This document shows, piece by piece, positions 41,766 to 49,902 of a stretch of 64,000 bases of DNA (positions are counted from its first letter, which is position 1; every line of letters starts with the position of its first letter). The notes beneath the pieces are model-generated. The model made no database searches and was not told where the DNA came from. It worked only from the letters and a program-made list of their open reading frames with translations. The position numbers were made by a program, and so were the translations under genes. This DNA comes from Nonomuraea angiospora (GTDB taxonomy: Bacteria > Actinomycetota > Actinomycetes > Streptosporangiales > Streptosporangiaceae), in the NCBI RefSeq assembly GCF_014873145.1, contig NZ_JADBEK010000001.1, positions 434,001 through 498,000 on the forward strand. The letters are read 5' to 3'.

Positions 41766-42262
41766 CGCATGCTCCTGTGGGTCGCCGGTGCGGAGGAGAG
41801 GGAGGAACGCAGCTTGTCCAGGCCCCGGAAGGCCTGGCTGCGGACGGTTCCGGGGGAGATGCCGAGCACCTTGGCGATCTCTGCGTCGCTGAGCTGTTCG
41901 TAGTAGCGCAGCACCAGCACGGCACGCTGTCTGCGGGGCAGCGCGGCCAGCTCCTCCCAGAGACCCTCGTCCTCGCCGGGAGGGAAGACTTCGTGGTGAA
42001 CCCGCTCCGGCGGCTCTCCGATGAGGTGTTCACGCCTGCGCCGCCGCCAGATGCTGATGTGTAACCGTGCCATCGTCGTTCGGACATAGCTGTGCGGGCT
42101 GTCCTTGAGTCTCACCCTCGGCCAGGCGCCGCACAGCCGTACCAGTGCTTCCTGGACCAGGTCGGCGGCGTCATGAGGGTTTCCGGTCAGGACGTATCCG
42201 TAGCGGAGCAGCGCGTCCGTCTGCTCCGCCACGAAGTCGTCGAAGCCGGGTTCGTCATCCAC
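41762..42262 (-). CDS. SigE-family ECF RNA polymerase sigma factor
   Basis: A 166-residue ECF sigma of the same group as the one at 20532. Region 2: RYGYVLTGNPHDAADLVQEA, then SYVRTTMARLHISIWRRRRR. Region 4: LAALPRRQRAVLVLRYYEQL, SDAEIAKVLGISPGTVRSQA. It is coupled by a 4-nt overlap to the propeller protein downstream. The two ECF/sensor pairs in this window share the layout but differ in the sensor domain (MltG there, propeller here). Confidence 0.92.
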   Translation of the reverse strand: MDDEPGFDDFVAEQTDALLRYGYVLTGNPHDAADLVQEALVRLCGAWPRVRLKDSPHSYVRTTMARLHISIWRRRRREHLIGEPPERVHHEVFPPGEDEGLWEELAALPRRQRAVLVLRYYEQLSDAEIAKVLGISPGTVRSQAFRGLDKLRSSLSSAPATHRSMR

Positions 42263-42376
42263 TTGTTGTCCCTTCGGTAGTCACGTCCCAGACGGTCGAA
42301 GGGGCGAAGACGTTGCATCGCTCGGCGAATGTTTTCTCGGGGTCCGACTGTCCAGCCCGAGTTTCACAGATCGGTG

Positions 42377-42874
42377 ATGGCCCGGCTGCGGGCCGGTTCC
42401 GGGCCGAGGACGCGCACCGTTTACGAGTACGTCCTCGGCATCCACAAGACGCCCGGGACGTATCGGTCGGGACGGCGGACGGAGTTGCGCAACGATCGGG
42501 AGGTCATGGAGGCCACCGATCACCGGGTTGAACGCTGGCCGGAGGGGGCCGATTCAGAGCCGGCCGTACGCATCCTCGGGCACGGCTGCGTCCGCGACAT
42601 GGACCGGCTCGCCGGTGGCGATTTCGACCGGGCCGCCGCCGAGTCGCTCGACGCCGGTGGTCCGGCGAGCACAACTACCGGGCGGCGCAGCGCTACGGGC
42701 GCCACGTGCTGCTCATGGAGGGCACCTACTACACCTTTCGCGGTCAAGCGGCGAGTACGCCGTCGGCGTGTGGGGCAGCAACTGGGCGACCGGACTCCAG
42801 GGCGCCCGGCTCGACCGCGAGTTCGCCGGCGCGGGCAGGGGCGGACGGTTGCTTGTACGGACTTGTACGGATGA
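42377..42874 (+). pseudogene. multiply frameshifted gene remnant
   Basis: Coding-like sequence passes through three frames: RTRTVYEYVLGIHKTPGTYR to about 42660, then GEHNYRAAQRYGRHVLLMEG through TYYTFRG at about 42668-42745, then SGEYAVGVWGSNWATGLQGA up to about 42840. Each switch is a one- or two-base offset, so the gene is decayed and not translated as one chain. The family is not recognised. It sits between the second sigma pair and a small secreted protein gene. Confidence 0.5.
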
Positions 42875-42977
42875 TTCGCCCGGGTCTTCACCGGTCCCGG
42901 AATTCTCGTCAGCGTGGTTCCAGCAACGACCCATCGCGGAGCGCACGGCTTCGCGCCAGCAGCAGGGAGGAACCCCG

Positions 42978-43502
42978 TTGTCCAGACTCATCAAGGCCGC
43001 GTCCGCCGCGGCGGCGCTGTCCGGCGCTCTCGCGCTGACGGTCACCGCCGCCGCCGCTGTGTCCAGTTCCCAGTCCGGCACGCAGACCAGCGTTCAGTCG
43101 TACACCGGGGAGAGCAGCCCATGGACCGCCCAGACGGTCGGAGCCTGGGGGAACATCCCGACGGCGTCCGTCAACGTCACCGTGCCCTCGGGGACGACAC
43201 GGTTCGTCGACGCCCGCTTCACCGCCGAGTCCGTTTGCGCCGGCGACGCAAGCGCGTGGTGCTCCGTGCGTATCGTCGTGGTCAACTCCGCGGGGACGAC
43301 CACCGAGCTGCAACCGGTCACGAGCACGGACTACAGGTTCGACAGCCCCGGTGGCGCCGAGGAGGCACACGCCCTCGAGCGTTTCTCCGCCCCACTGGGC
43401 CCGGGCACCTACACCGTCCGGGTGCAGGCCCTGCGCATCACGGGCATCACTCAGTTCACCCTGGACGACTACGCGTTCGCGGTCGGCCTCGTCGAGCCCT
43501 GA
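42978..43502 (+). CDS. small secreted protein, unknown function
   Basis: A 174-residue protein. The start is TTG 42978, chosen because GGGAGGA lies 6 nt upstream. A signal peptide (LIKAASAAAALSGALALTVT, ending AAAAVSS) precedes a beta-rich mature part with a Cys pair (SVCAGDASAWCSVRI) and FSAPLGPGTYTVRVQALRIT. It resembles short actinomycete secreted proteins with one beta sandwich. Function unknown. Confidence 0.75.
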   Translation: MSRLIKAASAAAALSGALALTVTAAAAVSSSQSGTQTSVQSYTGESSPWTAQTVGAWGNIPTASVNVTVPSGTTRFVDARFTAESVCAGDASAWCSVRIVVVNSAGTTTELQPVTSTDYRFDSPGGAEEAHALERFSAPLGPGTYTVRVQALRITGITQFTLDDYAFAVGLVEP

Positions 43503-43603
43503 GGCATGACGAGGCGCCGCCGGCAGTTCCGTCAGGTACAGGCCCGCCTCGTTCAACGGCAGGCGATCGACGCGCGCGTTGTGCGTGCACGAAAGCCTCC
43601 AGG

Positions 43604-43912
43604 TCACTCGTCCAGATTCGACATGGTGCTGTGTCCGAAGGGGATGACCATGGTCCAGCCCTCGACCAGGTCATTCATGATCTCACCGAACTTCTGCACC
43701 GGCCCGTTCTTGATGTGGCTGTCGAAGGCGGCCTCGTCCTTGTAGACCTCGTACACGTACACCACGTCAGGTTCCGCCTCGACCTCCCACAGGTCGAGGC
43801 GGAGCGTGCCCGGCTCGGAATCCCTGACCACCTGGGTGTTCCAGCGCGAAAACTCCAGAAACTCCGATCGCTTTCCTGGTTTGATGACGAGCCTGACGAG
43901 TGCTCCGTACAT
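43604..43912 (-). CDS. antibiotic biosynthesis monooxygenase (ABM)-domain protein
   Basis: A 102-residue YgiN-like small protein. ATG 43912-43910, AGGAG 8 nt upstream. It has the ferredoxin-like ABM fold: ALVRLVIKPGKRSEFLEFSR, DSEPGTLRLDLWEVEAEPDV, VYVYEVYKDEAAFDSHIKNG. Such dimers oxidise quinols or aromatic intermediates without cofactor, and some only bind them. It is last in the operon DHFR-like/epimerase/ABM (45464-43604), whose regulator has been lost (see 45540). Confidence 0.85.
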   Translation of the reverse strand: MYGALVRLVIKPGKRSEFLEFSRWNTQVVRDSEPGTLRLDLWEVEAEPDVVYVYEVYKDEAAFDSHIKNGPVQKFGEIMNDLVEGWTMVIPFGHSTMSNLDE

Positions 43913-43953
43913 CTCAGCTGCTCCTGATCTTGGCGGCCGACGCCGGGTGGGTT

Positions 43954-44874
43954 CTAGCGGGGGTTGTCGGCGCGCCAGGCGACGTAGTCGGCGACCGCCT
44001 TGGCGACGTCGAAGGACGGCGTGAAGCCGGTGTCGTCGGTGAGCCGGGTGGTGTCGAGGTAGGGGTTGTCGCCGGGGCCGGTCCGCCGTCCGGGGAGGAG
44101 GTCGAGCCGCAGGCCGGGAGTGATCGCCCGCAGGGCGTCCGCAAGCTCGCGGTTGGTGAACGGCCGGCCGCTGGAGACGTTGTAGGTGTCGTGCCGCAGG
44201 GTATCCGCGGTCGTCAGCAGGGCGATCGCGCGCCCGGCGTCGGGTGCGTAGCAACTGTCGCCGCCGTCGTCGGCGTACAGCGGCTGCGGCTCCTCACCGC
44301 GGAGCACGGCGCTGATGTACGGCGGGATGTGGTTGAACGGTGATTCCGGGTCCATCAGCGGTCCCCAGATGCTCCCGATCCGGAGCACGACCGGCTGGAC
44401 CCCGGTGCCCCGGAGGCTGTGCGTGGTCAGCGGCTCGACCGCCTTCTTGAAGGCGACGATCAGGTGCGGCAGGTCCGCGGCGGGCAGCGCGAGCTCCTCG
44501 TGCCAGCGGGTCTCGCTCCGGCCGGCGTACACGCCGAGGCTGCCGGCGACGGCGAACCTGCGCACGCCCCAGGTACGGGCGGTCTCCAGCGCGTTGAGCA
44601 GGCCGATCAGGTCCGTGCGGAAGTAGCGGACCGGGTCCTCGCCGGGAATGCTGCCGGCGAGGTGGACGATGTCGCTGATGTCGTGGCGATCGGCGAGGGC
44701 CAGGAAGGCGTCCCGGTCGGTGACGTCGAGGGGCTCCACGGCGACCCGGCCGGCGAGGAACGACGGGACCTCGGTCCGGTGGTGTGCGGTGACGACGACC
44801 TCGTGTCCGAGGTCGACGAGCGCGCGGGCGGTGTGCGCGCCGATCATGCCCAGCCCTCCGGTGACGAGGATCAT
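43954..44874 (-). CDS. NAD-dependent epimerase/dehydratase (extended SDR) without catalytic Tyr
   Basis: A 306-residue extended SDR. NAD motif VTGGLGMIGAHTARALVDLG (residue 5), LDVTDRDAF, VHLAGSIPG, and Ser in VAGSLGVYAGR. The segment HLIVAFKKAVEPL stands where Y-x-x-x-K should be: Lys is present but no Tyr lies four residues before it. Sugar-nucleotide or isoflavone-reductase-type functions are possible. ATG overlaps the DHFR-like stop by 4 nt; the ABM gene follows after 41 bp. Confidence 0.85.
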   Translation of the reverse strand: MILVTGGLGMIGAHTARALVDLGHEVVVTAHHRTEVPSFLAGRVAVEPLDVTDRDAFLALADRHDISDIVHLAGSIPGEDPVRYFRTDLIGLLNALETARTWGVRRFAVAGSLGVYAGRSETRWHEELALPAADLPHLIVAFKKAVEPLTTHSLRGTGVQPVVLRIGSIWGPLMDPESPFNHIPPYISAVLRGEEPQPLYADDGGDSCYAPDAGRAIALLTTADTLRHDTYNVSSGRPFTNRELADALRAITPGLRLDLLPGRRTGPGDNPYLDTTRLTDDTGFTPSFDVAKAVADYVAWRADNPR

Positions 44875-45464
44875 CGGGCCACCTCGTAGTGGAGGTGGGT
44901 GACGCCCGGCGCCGGTACGGCTTCGACCAGGCGCAGGCGTACGTGCTCGGGAAGCGACTGGAAGAACGGGCGGCCGCCGCCGAGCAGGATCGGCACCTGG
45001 TGGAGGATCACCTCGTCGACGAGCCCCGCCTTCAGGGCCTCGGTCGTGACGCCGCCGCCCATCAGGCCGACGTCCTTGCCGTCGGCGGCCTCGCGAGCCG
45101 CCGCGATCGCGTCCTCGATGCCGGTCGTGATGAGGGTCTGCCGCTCGCTCATCTCCGGCGCCGCCCGATGGCTGAGGACGACCAGCCGGGCCGCCGGGTG
45201 CGGGCTGCCGCCTCCGAAACGGTCGGAGTCCTCGTAGGTGTTGCGTCCTGCGACGACCGCGCCCACGCGTCCGGCGAGGGCGTCGAAGACGCGGGCGCTG
45301 GGCTCGCTCAGCTTGAACCCGTCGAAGACCTGGCTGGGCGTGTCGCCATCGAAGTACCAGTCGAAGAGCATCGTTGCGTCGCCCAGCCCGCGCCCGGCGC
45401 CCGGTTCGCGACCGGTGATGTATCCGTCGACCGACACCGCGTGGGCGGCCATGACCTTGCTCAT
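44871..45464 (-). CDS. dihydrofolate reductase-like (RibD C-terminal) protein
   Basis: A 197-residue RibD_C-family reductase. ATG 45464, AAGGA upstream. Motifs: MAAHAVSVDGYITGREPGAG, VFDALAGRVGAVVAGRNTYE, KDVGLMGGGVTTEALKAGLV, DEVILHQVPILLGGGRPFFQ. These proteins reduce pterin/flavin-precursor-like or other substrates with NADPH; the actual substrate is not known. It leads the operon with the epimerase and ABM genes. A perfect GTTCCCT-A-AGGGAAC palindrome lies 57 bp upstream of its start and is the likely operator. Confidence 0.88.
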   Translation of the reverse strand: MSKVMAAHAVSVDGYITGREPGAGRGLGDATMLFDWYFDGDTPSQVFDGFKLSEPSARVFDALAGRVGAVVAGRNTYEDSDRFGGGSPHPAARLVVLSHRAAPEMSERQTLITTGIEDAIAAAREAADGKDVGLMGGGVTTEALKAGLVDEVILHQVPILLGGGRPFFQSLPEHVRLRLVEAVPAPGVTHLHYEVAR

Positions 45465-45520
45465 CTTGGCGATTCCTTTCTTGAGTTCCTTGAGGAGACT
45501 CTGTGACCGTAACACTTGAA

Positions 45521-45535
45521 GTTCCCTAAGGGAAC
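45521..45535. promoter_or_regulatory. perfect 15-bp palindrome (HxlR-type operator)
   Basis: GTTCCCT-A-AGGGAAC lies between the DHFR-like operon (minus) and the HxlR relic (plus). It resembles operators of HxlR-family repressors and overlaps the promoter zone of the operon, so it likely still controls it if another HxlR binds. Confidence 0.6.
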
Positions 45536-45539
45536 CCTG

Positions 45540-45722
45540 ATTGCTGGACTGCGCTCATGCTGGGGCGACAAGCGGCTCCCGGGCGAGGCCGGGCCGCCGG
45601 TGCTCTACCGCCATCACGCGTGCGGCGAGCTCAGCCGTGCCGACCTGCGCTGCGCCCACTGCGGCGAGCCGATGCGCGCCGGCGACGTCGACCTGCTGAC
45701 CGGTCCGGGCGCAGCCACGTGA
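45540..45722 (+). pseudogene. C-terminal relic of an HxlR-family regulator
   Basis: The frame reads LRSCWGDKRLPGEAGPPVLY then HHACGELSRADLRCAHCGEP and MRAGDVDLLTGPGAAT. This is the C-terminal extension of actinomycete HxlR proteins (WGD-x-x-L-AGPPV, H-x-x-CG, C-x-x-CGEP). The winged-helix N-terminus (about 100 residues) is gone, and the remaining tail lies 5 nt after the palindrome. A deletion removed the start and DNA-binding part but left the operator. Confidence 0.6.
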
Positions 45723-46141
45723 TCGAGACCGGCACCACGGCTCGCCGGGCGGCGCAGGTCCTCCCGGGCGACGAGGGAGGGCCGACAACAGCACGAACGC
45801 GTCCACGGACACCAGCGGCGACGACAGCGTGAGCACCGCGGGACCGGGCCACCGCCTCAGTTCCGGCCCGCGGCGCAGCCCGATCGATGATCATGATTGC
45901 GCTCCTTCCGGTTGCCGGAAAGTCTCGCGGCTCCACCGCTCTACCGGCAGATGCCGATGTGGACTGTCGTCGGTGATGAACGCCATCGCGAGTTCGGTGA
46001 TATTTGCATCTGTTCCCGAGGCCGGCGACCTCATCGCTCGCCCTTGCCCTCTCCGGCAACGGCACCACCGTGCTCGGCGGGCGCGTCAATGTCGGATCCG
46101 CCTGCCATACTCCCCGTGATCATGAAGAACTGGGGAGCCCG
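45723..46141. other. intergenic stretch without a convincing gene
   Basis: 419 bp between the HxlR relic and the DUF6461 gene. Open frames here lack normal codon bias and start signals. The Shine-Dalgarno GGGGAG of the next gene is at its right end (about 46132). Confidence 0.5.
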
Positions 46142-46819
46142 ATGCGCAAGATCATGCCCGCGGATTACGCGTGGGAGGACGACTGGCCCGAGGAGATCTA
46201 CACCGTCACCTTCGTCCGCGGCCTGAACGAGCGCGAGACGCTTCGCCGGTTCGGCGTGGCCGACGACAACATCCATCCAGTGGACGACGAGGAGGTCATG
46301 GAGCGCATCGAGGAGACCGACGGCTGCTGCGACATGGTGCTGGTGACCCGGGCCGGCGACTGGACGATCGCCTTTGAATACTGTGGCTGGGAGGGGACCC
46401 GGCCCGAGACCCTGCGCGAGCTGGGCCTGGAACCCGAACCGGAGGAGGAGTTCCCATTCGTGCCCCGCTCCGTACCTGCGGCCCTCGCCCTGGCCAGTCG
46501 TATCTCCGGAGTGCTGTTCACCCCCGCGCTGCTGGACGGGCCGCTGCTGGGCGGGGTCATCACCGACGCCGTTCCCGACGATCCCCGGGAAGGTGACCCG
46601 CTCGCCCGGCACGCCCTGCGGGCCTTCAACCAGGAGCTCGCCGAGGCCATCGACAATGCCTCCCCTGGCCTCCAGCGGCGGGCCGCGGTCGCCGAAGCCC
46701 GCCGCCAGTGCGAGGTGGCCGGCGTGGCCGACCACCCGGTGCTCGCCGCCGCGCCGGCCTCGGCCGAGCGGGGCGAGCCGAGCCAGGTCGGGCACGACTC
46801 CCCGCTGGCCGAGCAGTGA
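46142..46819 (+). CDS. DUF6461-like protein
   Basis: A 225-residue acidic protein from ATG 46142, GGGGAG 4-5 nt upstream. The N-terminus (DYAWEDDWPEEIYTVTFVRG, LNERETLRRFGV) and VLVTRAGDWTIAFEYCGWEG are typical of DUF6461 proteins of actinomycetes (DYAW, VRGL, RR-G, GWTIA-E). The tail from about residue 180 is variable. Function unknown; members often occur near toxin or SMI1-type immunity genes. Confidence 0.72.
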   Translation: MRKIMPADYAWEDDWPEEIYTVTFVRGLNERETLRRFGVADDNIHPVDDEEVMERIEETDGCCDMVLVTRAGDWTIAFEYCGWEGTRPETLRELGLEPEPEEEFPFVPRSVPAALALASRISGVLFTPALLDGPLLGGVITDAVPDDPREGDPLARHALRAFNQELAEAIDNASPGLQRRAAVAEARRQCEVAGVADHPVLAAAPASAERGEPSQVGHDSPLAEQ

Positions 46820-47312
46820 CATCACCGTCCGGGCGAGGCGGAGCGGGAGGCGGTGCGGCCGCGCCGGCAGGCGGTGACATCCGTACGCCATGCCCTGTCA
46901 CCCGACGCCAGGAAGGCCGCCTACAACACCCACTTCGCCCTGGTCCACAGGGGTCAGGTCATGGCCGACCCCGACCACGCGGCGGCGGTTGCCGCGACGC
47001 TGCGCGCCGCCTCGGCATAGCAGCCCCGATGCTGCGGATCAGGAGGCAGCCGGGTGATGTTCCGAGGCCGCGGTTCGACGGTCACGCGTCCGCCATCTCG
47101 TCCTTGTGGCGGAACAGGCTCCGGTATTCCTGACATCGCCGCGGCGGACGTCGACCGGGAGTGGGAGGCGATCGCCCTGCACTCCTCCCTGGGCATTGCC
47201 GACCGGCGCGGACTGCTGACCTACCTGACGCACAAAGGCGTCTTCACCGACGCCGGCATCTTCACCGACCTCGACGCCGCGCTGCTCCAGCCGGTCGGTC
47301 CTGGTGGTCCCC
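46820..47312 (+). pseudogene. gene remnants: unknown fragment and HD-domain relic
   Basis: Two separate fragments lie here. About 46862-47020 reads RHALSPDARKAAYNTHFALV then HRGQVMADPDHAAAVAATLR and ends with TAG. About 47130-47312 reads AADVDREWEAIALHSSLGIA, DRRGLLTYLTHKGVFTDAGI, FTDLDAALL, which is the end of an HD-domain (cyanamide hydratase-like) protein with WEAIALH-SxGIADRRG. Neither has a start or a complete domain. This looks like two successive deletions. Confidence 0.5.
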
Positions 47313-48185
47313 CTAGCGCTGAAAGTGCCAGAACAGCATGGACGGCGTCCCGGCGATGGCCGCGTGCGCCGCCTCGGGTGCCAGGTCGCACAAACCCCAC
47401 GGCCACACATCCCACGGCTCCAGGACGCCGGTCCGCTCGCGCGGCTCCCCTGGAGGGTGCAGTGGCTCCTCGCAGCGCCGTACCTGGAGTCCCGCCGCCA
47501 GCGCGGCTCGTACGTAGTCCCCGACCAGGTGGCGGTAGGTGGCCACCCTCCCCGGCCGGCCGTCCGGCAGCCGTACGGGCGGGACCACGCCCCGCGCGAC
47601 GCCCTCGGGATGGATGTCGGCGATCACCACATGCCCGCCGGGCCGCAACACCCGGGCGAACTCCGCAAGCACCGGGTCCAGCACGGGCACATGCGTCAAC
47701 GCCAGCGAGCAGACCACCAGGTCGGCGGACTCATCAGGCAGCGGCAGGGACGACAGCTCGCCCAGCAGGAACTCCGCCTGCGGCACCCGCCGGCGCGCCC
47801 GCTCCATCATGTCGGGCGAGCTGTCCACGCCGCGCACCCGATGGCCGCGACCGGCCAGGTAAGCCGCCATCCTGCCGGTGCCGCACGCCGCGTCCAGCGC
47901 GTCACCGGCCGGCAGCGCGTCGACGATCTCCCTGATGAAGGGCTCGTCAAGCTGGAACGCGCTGTTGGGCCCGTCGTAGGTCTGCGACCAGATCCGGTAA
48001 CCCGCCACGCTGTCCACCCTGGTCACCTCGACGGCGGCCTCGGCCAGGGACTCGTCGTCGAGGAACTTGCGGATCTCGGCCAGGCGCGCCTCGACGAACG
48101 CGCGGTCATGCTCGCCGGTGTGGGCCCGCATCAGGGCCATGCCCTCCAGGCCGAGTACGTACGCCAAGGGATGCTCGTAGATCAC
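47313..48185 (-). CDS. class I SAM-dependent methyltransferase
   Basis: A 290-residue methyltransferase from GTG 48185-48183. SAM motif I ALDAACGTGRMAAYLAGRGH (about residue 96), RVRGVDSSPDMMERAR, motif with ADLVVCSLALTHVPVLDPVL and VLRPGGHVVIADIHPEG. An N-terminal helix segment of about 60 residues precedes it (LEGMALMRAHTGEHDRAFVE). TAGCGT 6 nt before the GTG is -10-like, so the mRNA may be leaderless. Substrate unknown. Confidence 0.88.
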   Translation of the reverse strand: MIYEHPLAYVLGLEGMALMRAHTGEHDRAFVEARLAEIRKFLDDESLAEAAVEVTRVDSVAGYRIWSQTYDGPNSAFQLDEPFIREIVDALPAGDALDAACGTGRMAAYLAGRGHRVRGVDSSPDMMERARRRVPQAEFLLGELSSLPLPDESADLVVCSLALTHVPVLDPVLAEFARVLRPGGHVVIADIHPEGVARGVVPPVRLPDGRPGRVATYRHLVGDYVRAALAAGLQVRRCEEPLHPPGEPRERTGVLEPWDVWPWGLCDLAPEAAHAAIAGTPSMLFWHFQR

Positions 48186-48524
48186 CGCGACACGCTAACG
48201 GCCACCGCCGACGGAAGCTACAGAATTTCGAATCGGACGGGCACCGGGAGGAAGACCCGAACAACCCCGTTCGAACCGTCCGGATCAAGGTGAGCTTCGG
48301 CCCCGCCTTCGCGCCGCCGTTGCAGGAATCTCCGGCGCGGCTCGAACCAATGGGCGTTCGGCGACATCCAACATGATCGCAGTATCAGAAGGGGACTCAT
48401 GTGATCATCTCGTTGAACGCCACCTCCGAGGCAGCGGCCAGGTCACCGCGGATGAGCCTTTCGACAGGCGACCGGGGCTGCTCATGACGCGAGGTGCCCT
48501 CCCCGCCGCCGGCGTGTCCCCGCC
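48186..48524. other. intergenic stretch; only short fragment-like frames
   Basis: 339 bp. On the minus strand short frames read as fragments (PVERLIRGDLAAASEVAFNE, then a stop near 48400), which may be the end of a lost small gene. Nothing is complete enough to call. Confidence 0.4.
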
Positions 48525-49172
48525 ATGGTGATCCGCAAACGCGCCCCACGCACGACGCAGCGAATCGACGTGGCCCGGCTTCCCGAAGACGTCGTGGCGC
48601 TCATCGACGCCCTCGGACCTGATGAGAGCTTGGTCGTCACGCGTGACGGCGCGTCGATAGCGACGATCTCCAGCACCGTTGACGTGGTCCAAGGCGCCAT
48701 CGTCGACCGCGACGCTTCAGATGAGGCCGAGGATCAAGCACCGATGGACCACGAGAGCGTGACGGTCGTGGCCACCGCGATGGAGCTGTCGACCGCGGCC
48801 CGGGTCGCGCTGTCGACACAGCTCGGGGCGGACTATGTAGTCCTTGATATGCATGCTGCTCCCGCGACAACCGATGTGCTGCTGGTGCCTCCAGGAAGCC
48901 CGCAGCTGATCGGAGCGCTCCGAGCGATGTTCCCGAAGGCTCGCGTCATCGTCACCGAGATCGAGGACCACGAGCTCGGGGTCCAGTACCACGGCCCGGT
49001 CCGGCGGCTGCTCGACGCCGGCGCTGACGGGTATCTACCTCCGGCGACCCTCCCGCTCCTGGCCAGGCAGCTTGACTACACCTTGAATCAAGGGCGCGAG
49101 ATCGCCGGCGGGGCTGCCACACCCTTGCAGATCGCACCGGCCGTGGCGCCGGCAGATCCAGACGACGAATGA
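48525..49172 (+). CDS. Phd-antitoxin-like N-terminus fused to a receiver-like domain
   Basis: A 215-residue protein from ATG 48525. Residues 1-60 (RIDVARLPEDVVALIDALGP, DESLVVTRDGASIATISSTV) resemble the Phd/YefM antitoxin core, in which V-x-x-T-R-x-G-x-x-V-A is usual. Residues 75-190 look like a response-regulator receiver fold: TDVLLVPPGSPQLIGALRAM, FPKARVIVTEI and RRLLDAGADGYLPPATLPLL (the LxxGADGYL motif), without an obvious conserved phospho-Asp. It ends 8 nt before the tRNA 3' fragment, at an island border. The combination is not one I know. Confidence 0.55.
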   Translation: MVIRKRAPRTTQRIDVARLPEDVVALIDALGPDESLVVTRDGASIATISSTVDVVQGAIVDRDASDEAEDQAPMDHESVTVVATAMELSTAARVALSTQLGADYVVLDMHAAPATTDVLLVPPGSPQLIGALRAMFPKARVIVTEIEDHELGVQYHGPVRRLLDAGADGYLPPATLPLLARQLDYTLNQGREIAGGAATPLQIAPAVAPADPDDE

Positions 49173-49179
49173 CCCCCGC

Positions 49180-49224
49180 CTTCTAATCCGGCGGTCGCAG
49201 GTTCGAATCCTGCAGGGCGCGCCA
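49180..49224 (+). tRNA. 3' fragment of a tRNA-Arg(UCU), attachment-site relic
   Basis: The sequence starts in the anticodon loop (CTTCTAA, anticodon TCT) and has an intact T arm (GCAGG-TTCGAAT-CCTGC at 49196-49212), the 3' acceptor strand AGGGCGC and encoded CCA (49222-49224). The 5' half is absent: bases before 49180 do not form the D arm or acceptor. Such 3' halves are the hallmark of an att site made when an integrative element inserted in a tRNA gene. Confidence 0.75.
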
Positions 49225-49256
49225 CTCCACCTGCGGAAATATGAGGCAAGGCTGAG

Positions 49257-49700
49257 TCAGCCGCTGAGCTGCCGCCCCAGCGCGGACGCGGCGTTCAGCA
49301 CCAGCCGGGCCGTCTCCCGGGCAGCCAGGGCCAGCGTGGCGGCGCCATGTCGTAGATCGTGCAGGCGGATGGGCGGCTGTCCTGAGGTGGCCACCAGCCG
49401 ACGGAAGCGGCCGGTGAGGTAGTCCGGCCGCAGCGGCTCGCTGTCCGCGGTGGTGAACACGTCTCCCGAGTCCCGCCGGCGTGTGCCCGCCCTCGCGCTC
49501 AGCTCCTCCTGCCGCTCGCGGTGCCGCCTCAGCACCCGTACGGTCTCCGCGTCCAGGGCCACTACCCGGCAACTGGCGGATCAGCCGGGCACGCACCGCC
49601 GCGTTCAGCACGGTCCGCAAAGTGGCGTGGATCCGCACCACGGTAGCGGGTGACCCAGCCGCATCGCCCGCTGACGTGTACGCGAGTCTTTGCCATCTGT
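49257..49700 (-). pseudogene. tyrosine recombinase (integrase) relic
   Basis: The distal frame 49257-49562 reads VRVLRRHRERQEELSARAG, TADSEPLRPDYLTGRFRRLV and PIRLHDLRHGAATLALAARE (HxxR motif HDLRHG), then diverges with no catalytic Tyr. A second frame upstream (about 49600-49660 on the minus strand) reads SPATVVRIHATLRTVLNAAV then RARLIRQLPG, the core-binding domain. The region between (with the first catalytic Arg) is missing. So the integrase beside the tRNA fragment is broken in at least two places. Confidence 0.7.
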
Positions 49701-49902
49701 CCCACCTCCACCCTTCACGGTGTGCCACGACAGACGCGCCAGCCAGGGCTCGCACTCGATCAGGGATGACCTCAGGTCAAGTGTCCGGAGAACGGGGGAA
49801 GCTCAGATGAATGTTCGGCACCCGAACCCTCATCGCCACCACCCCATGGACGACGGACGAGCCACCTCACACCAACCCACCAAGATCTTCTTCAGGACAC
49901 CC
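49701..49902. other. short stretch without a gene between integrase relic and Wadjet operon
   Basis: 202 bp. No coding sequence with normal codon use is visible on either strand, and nothing here looks like a terminator except weak hairpins after the jetD stop. Confidence 0.5.

Noticed and set aside
45829..46119. 96-residue frame on the plus strand between the HxlR relic and DUF6461 gene
   Set aside because: No codon bias, no motif and no ribosome site.
48218..48400. 60-residue minus-strand frame with a SPNAHWFEPRRRFLQ segment
   Set aside because: Looks like chance sequence or a fragment; no start signal and no family resemblance.
49175..49195. CCGCC/GGCGG hairpin at the tRNA fragment
   Set aside because: The pairing is likely chance: the true anticodon stem requires the missing 5' half.
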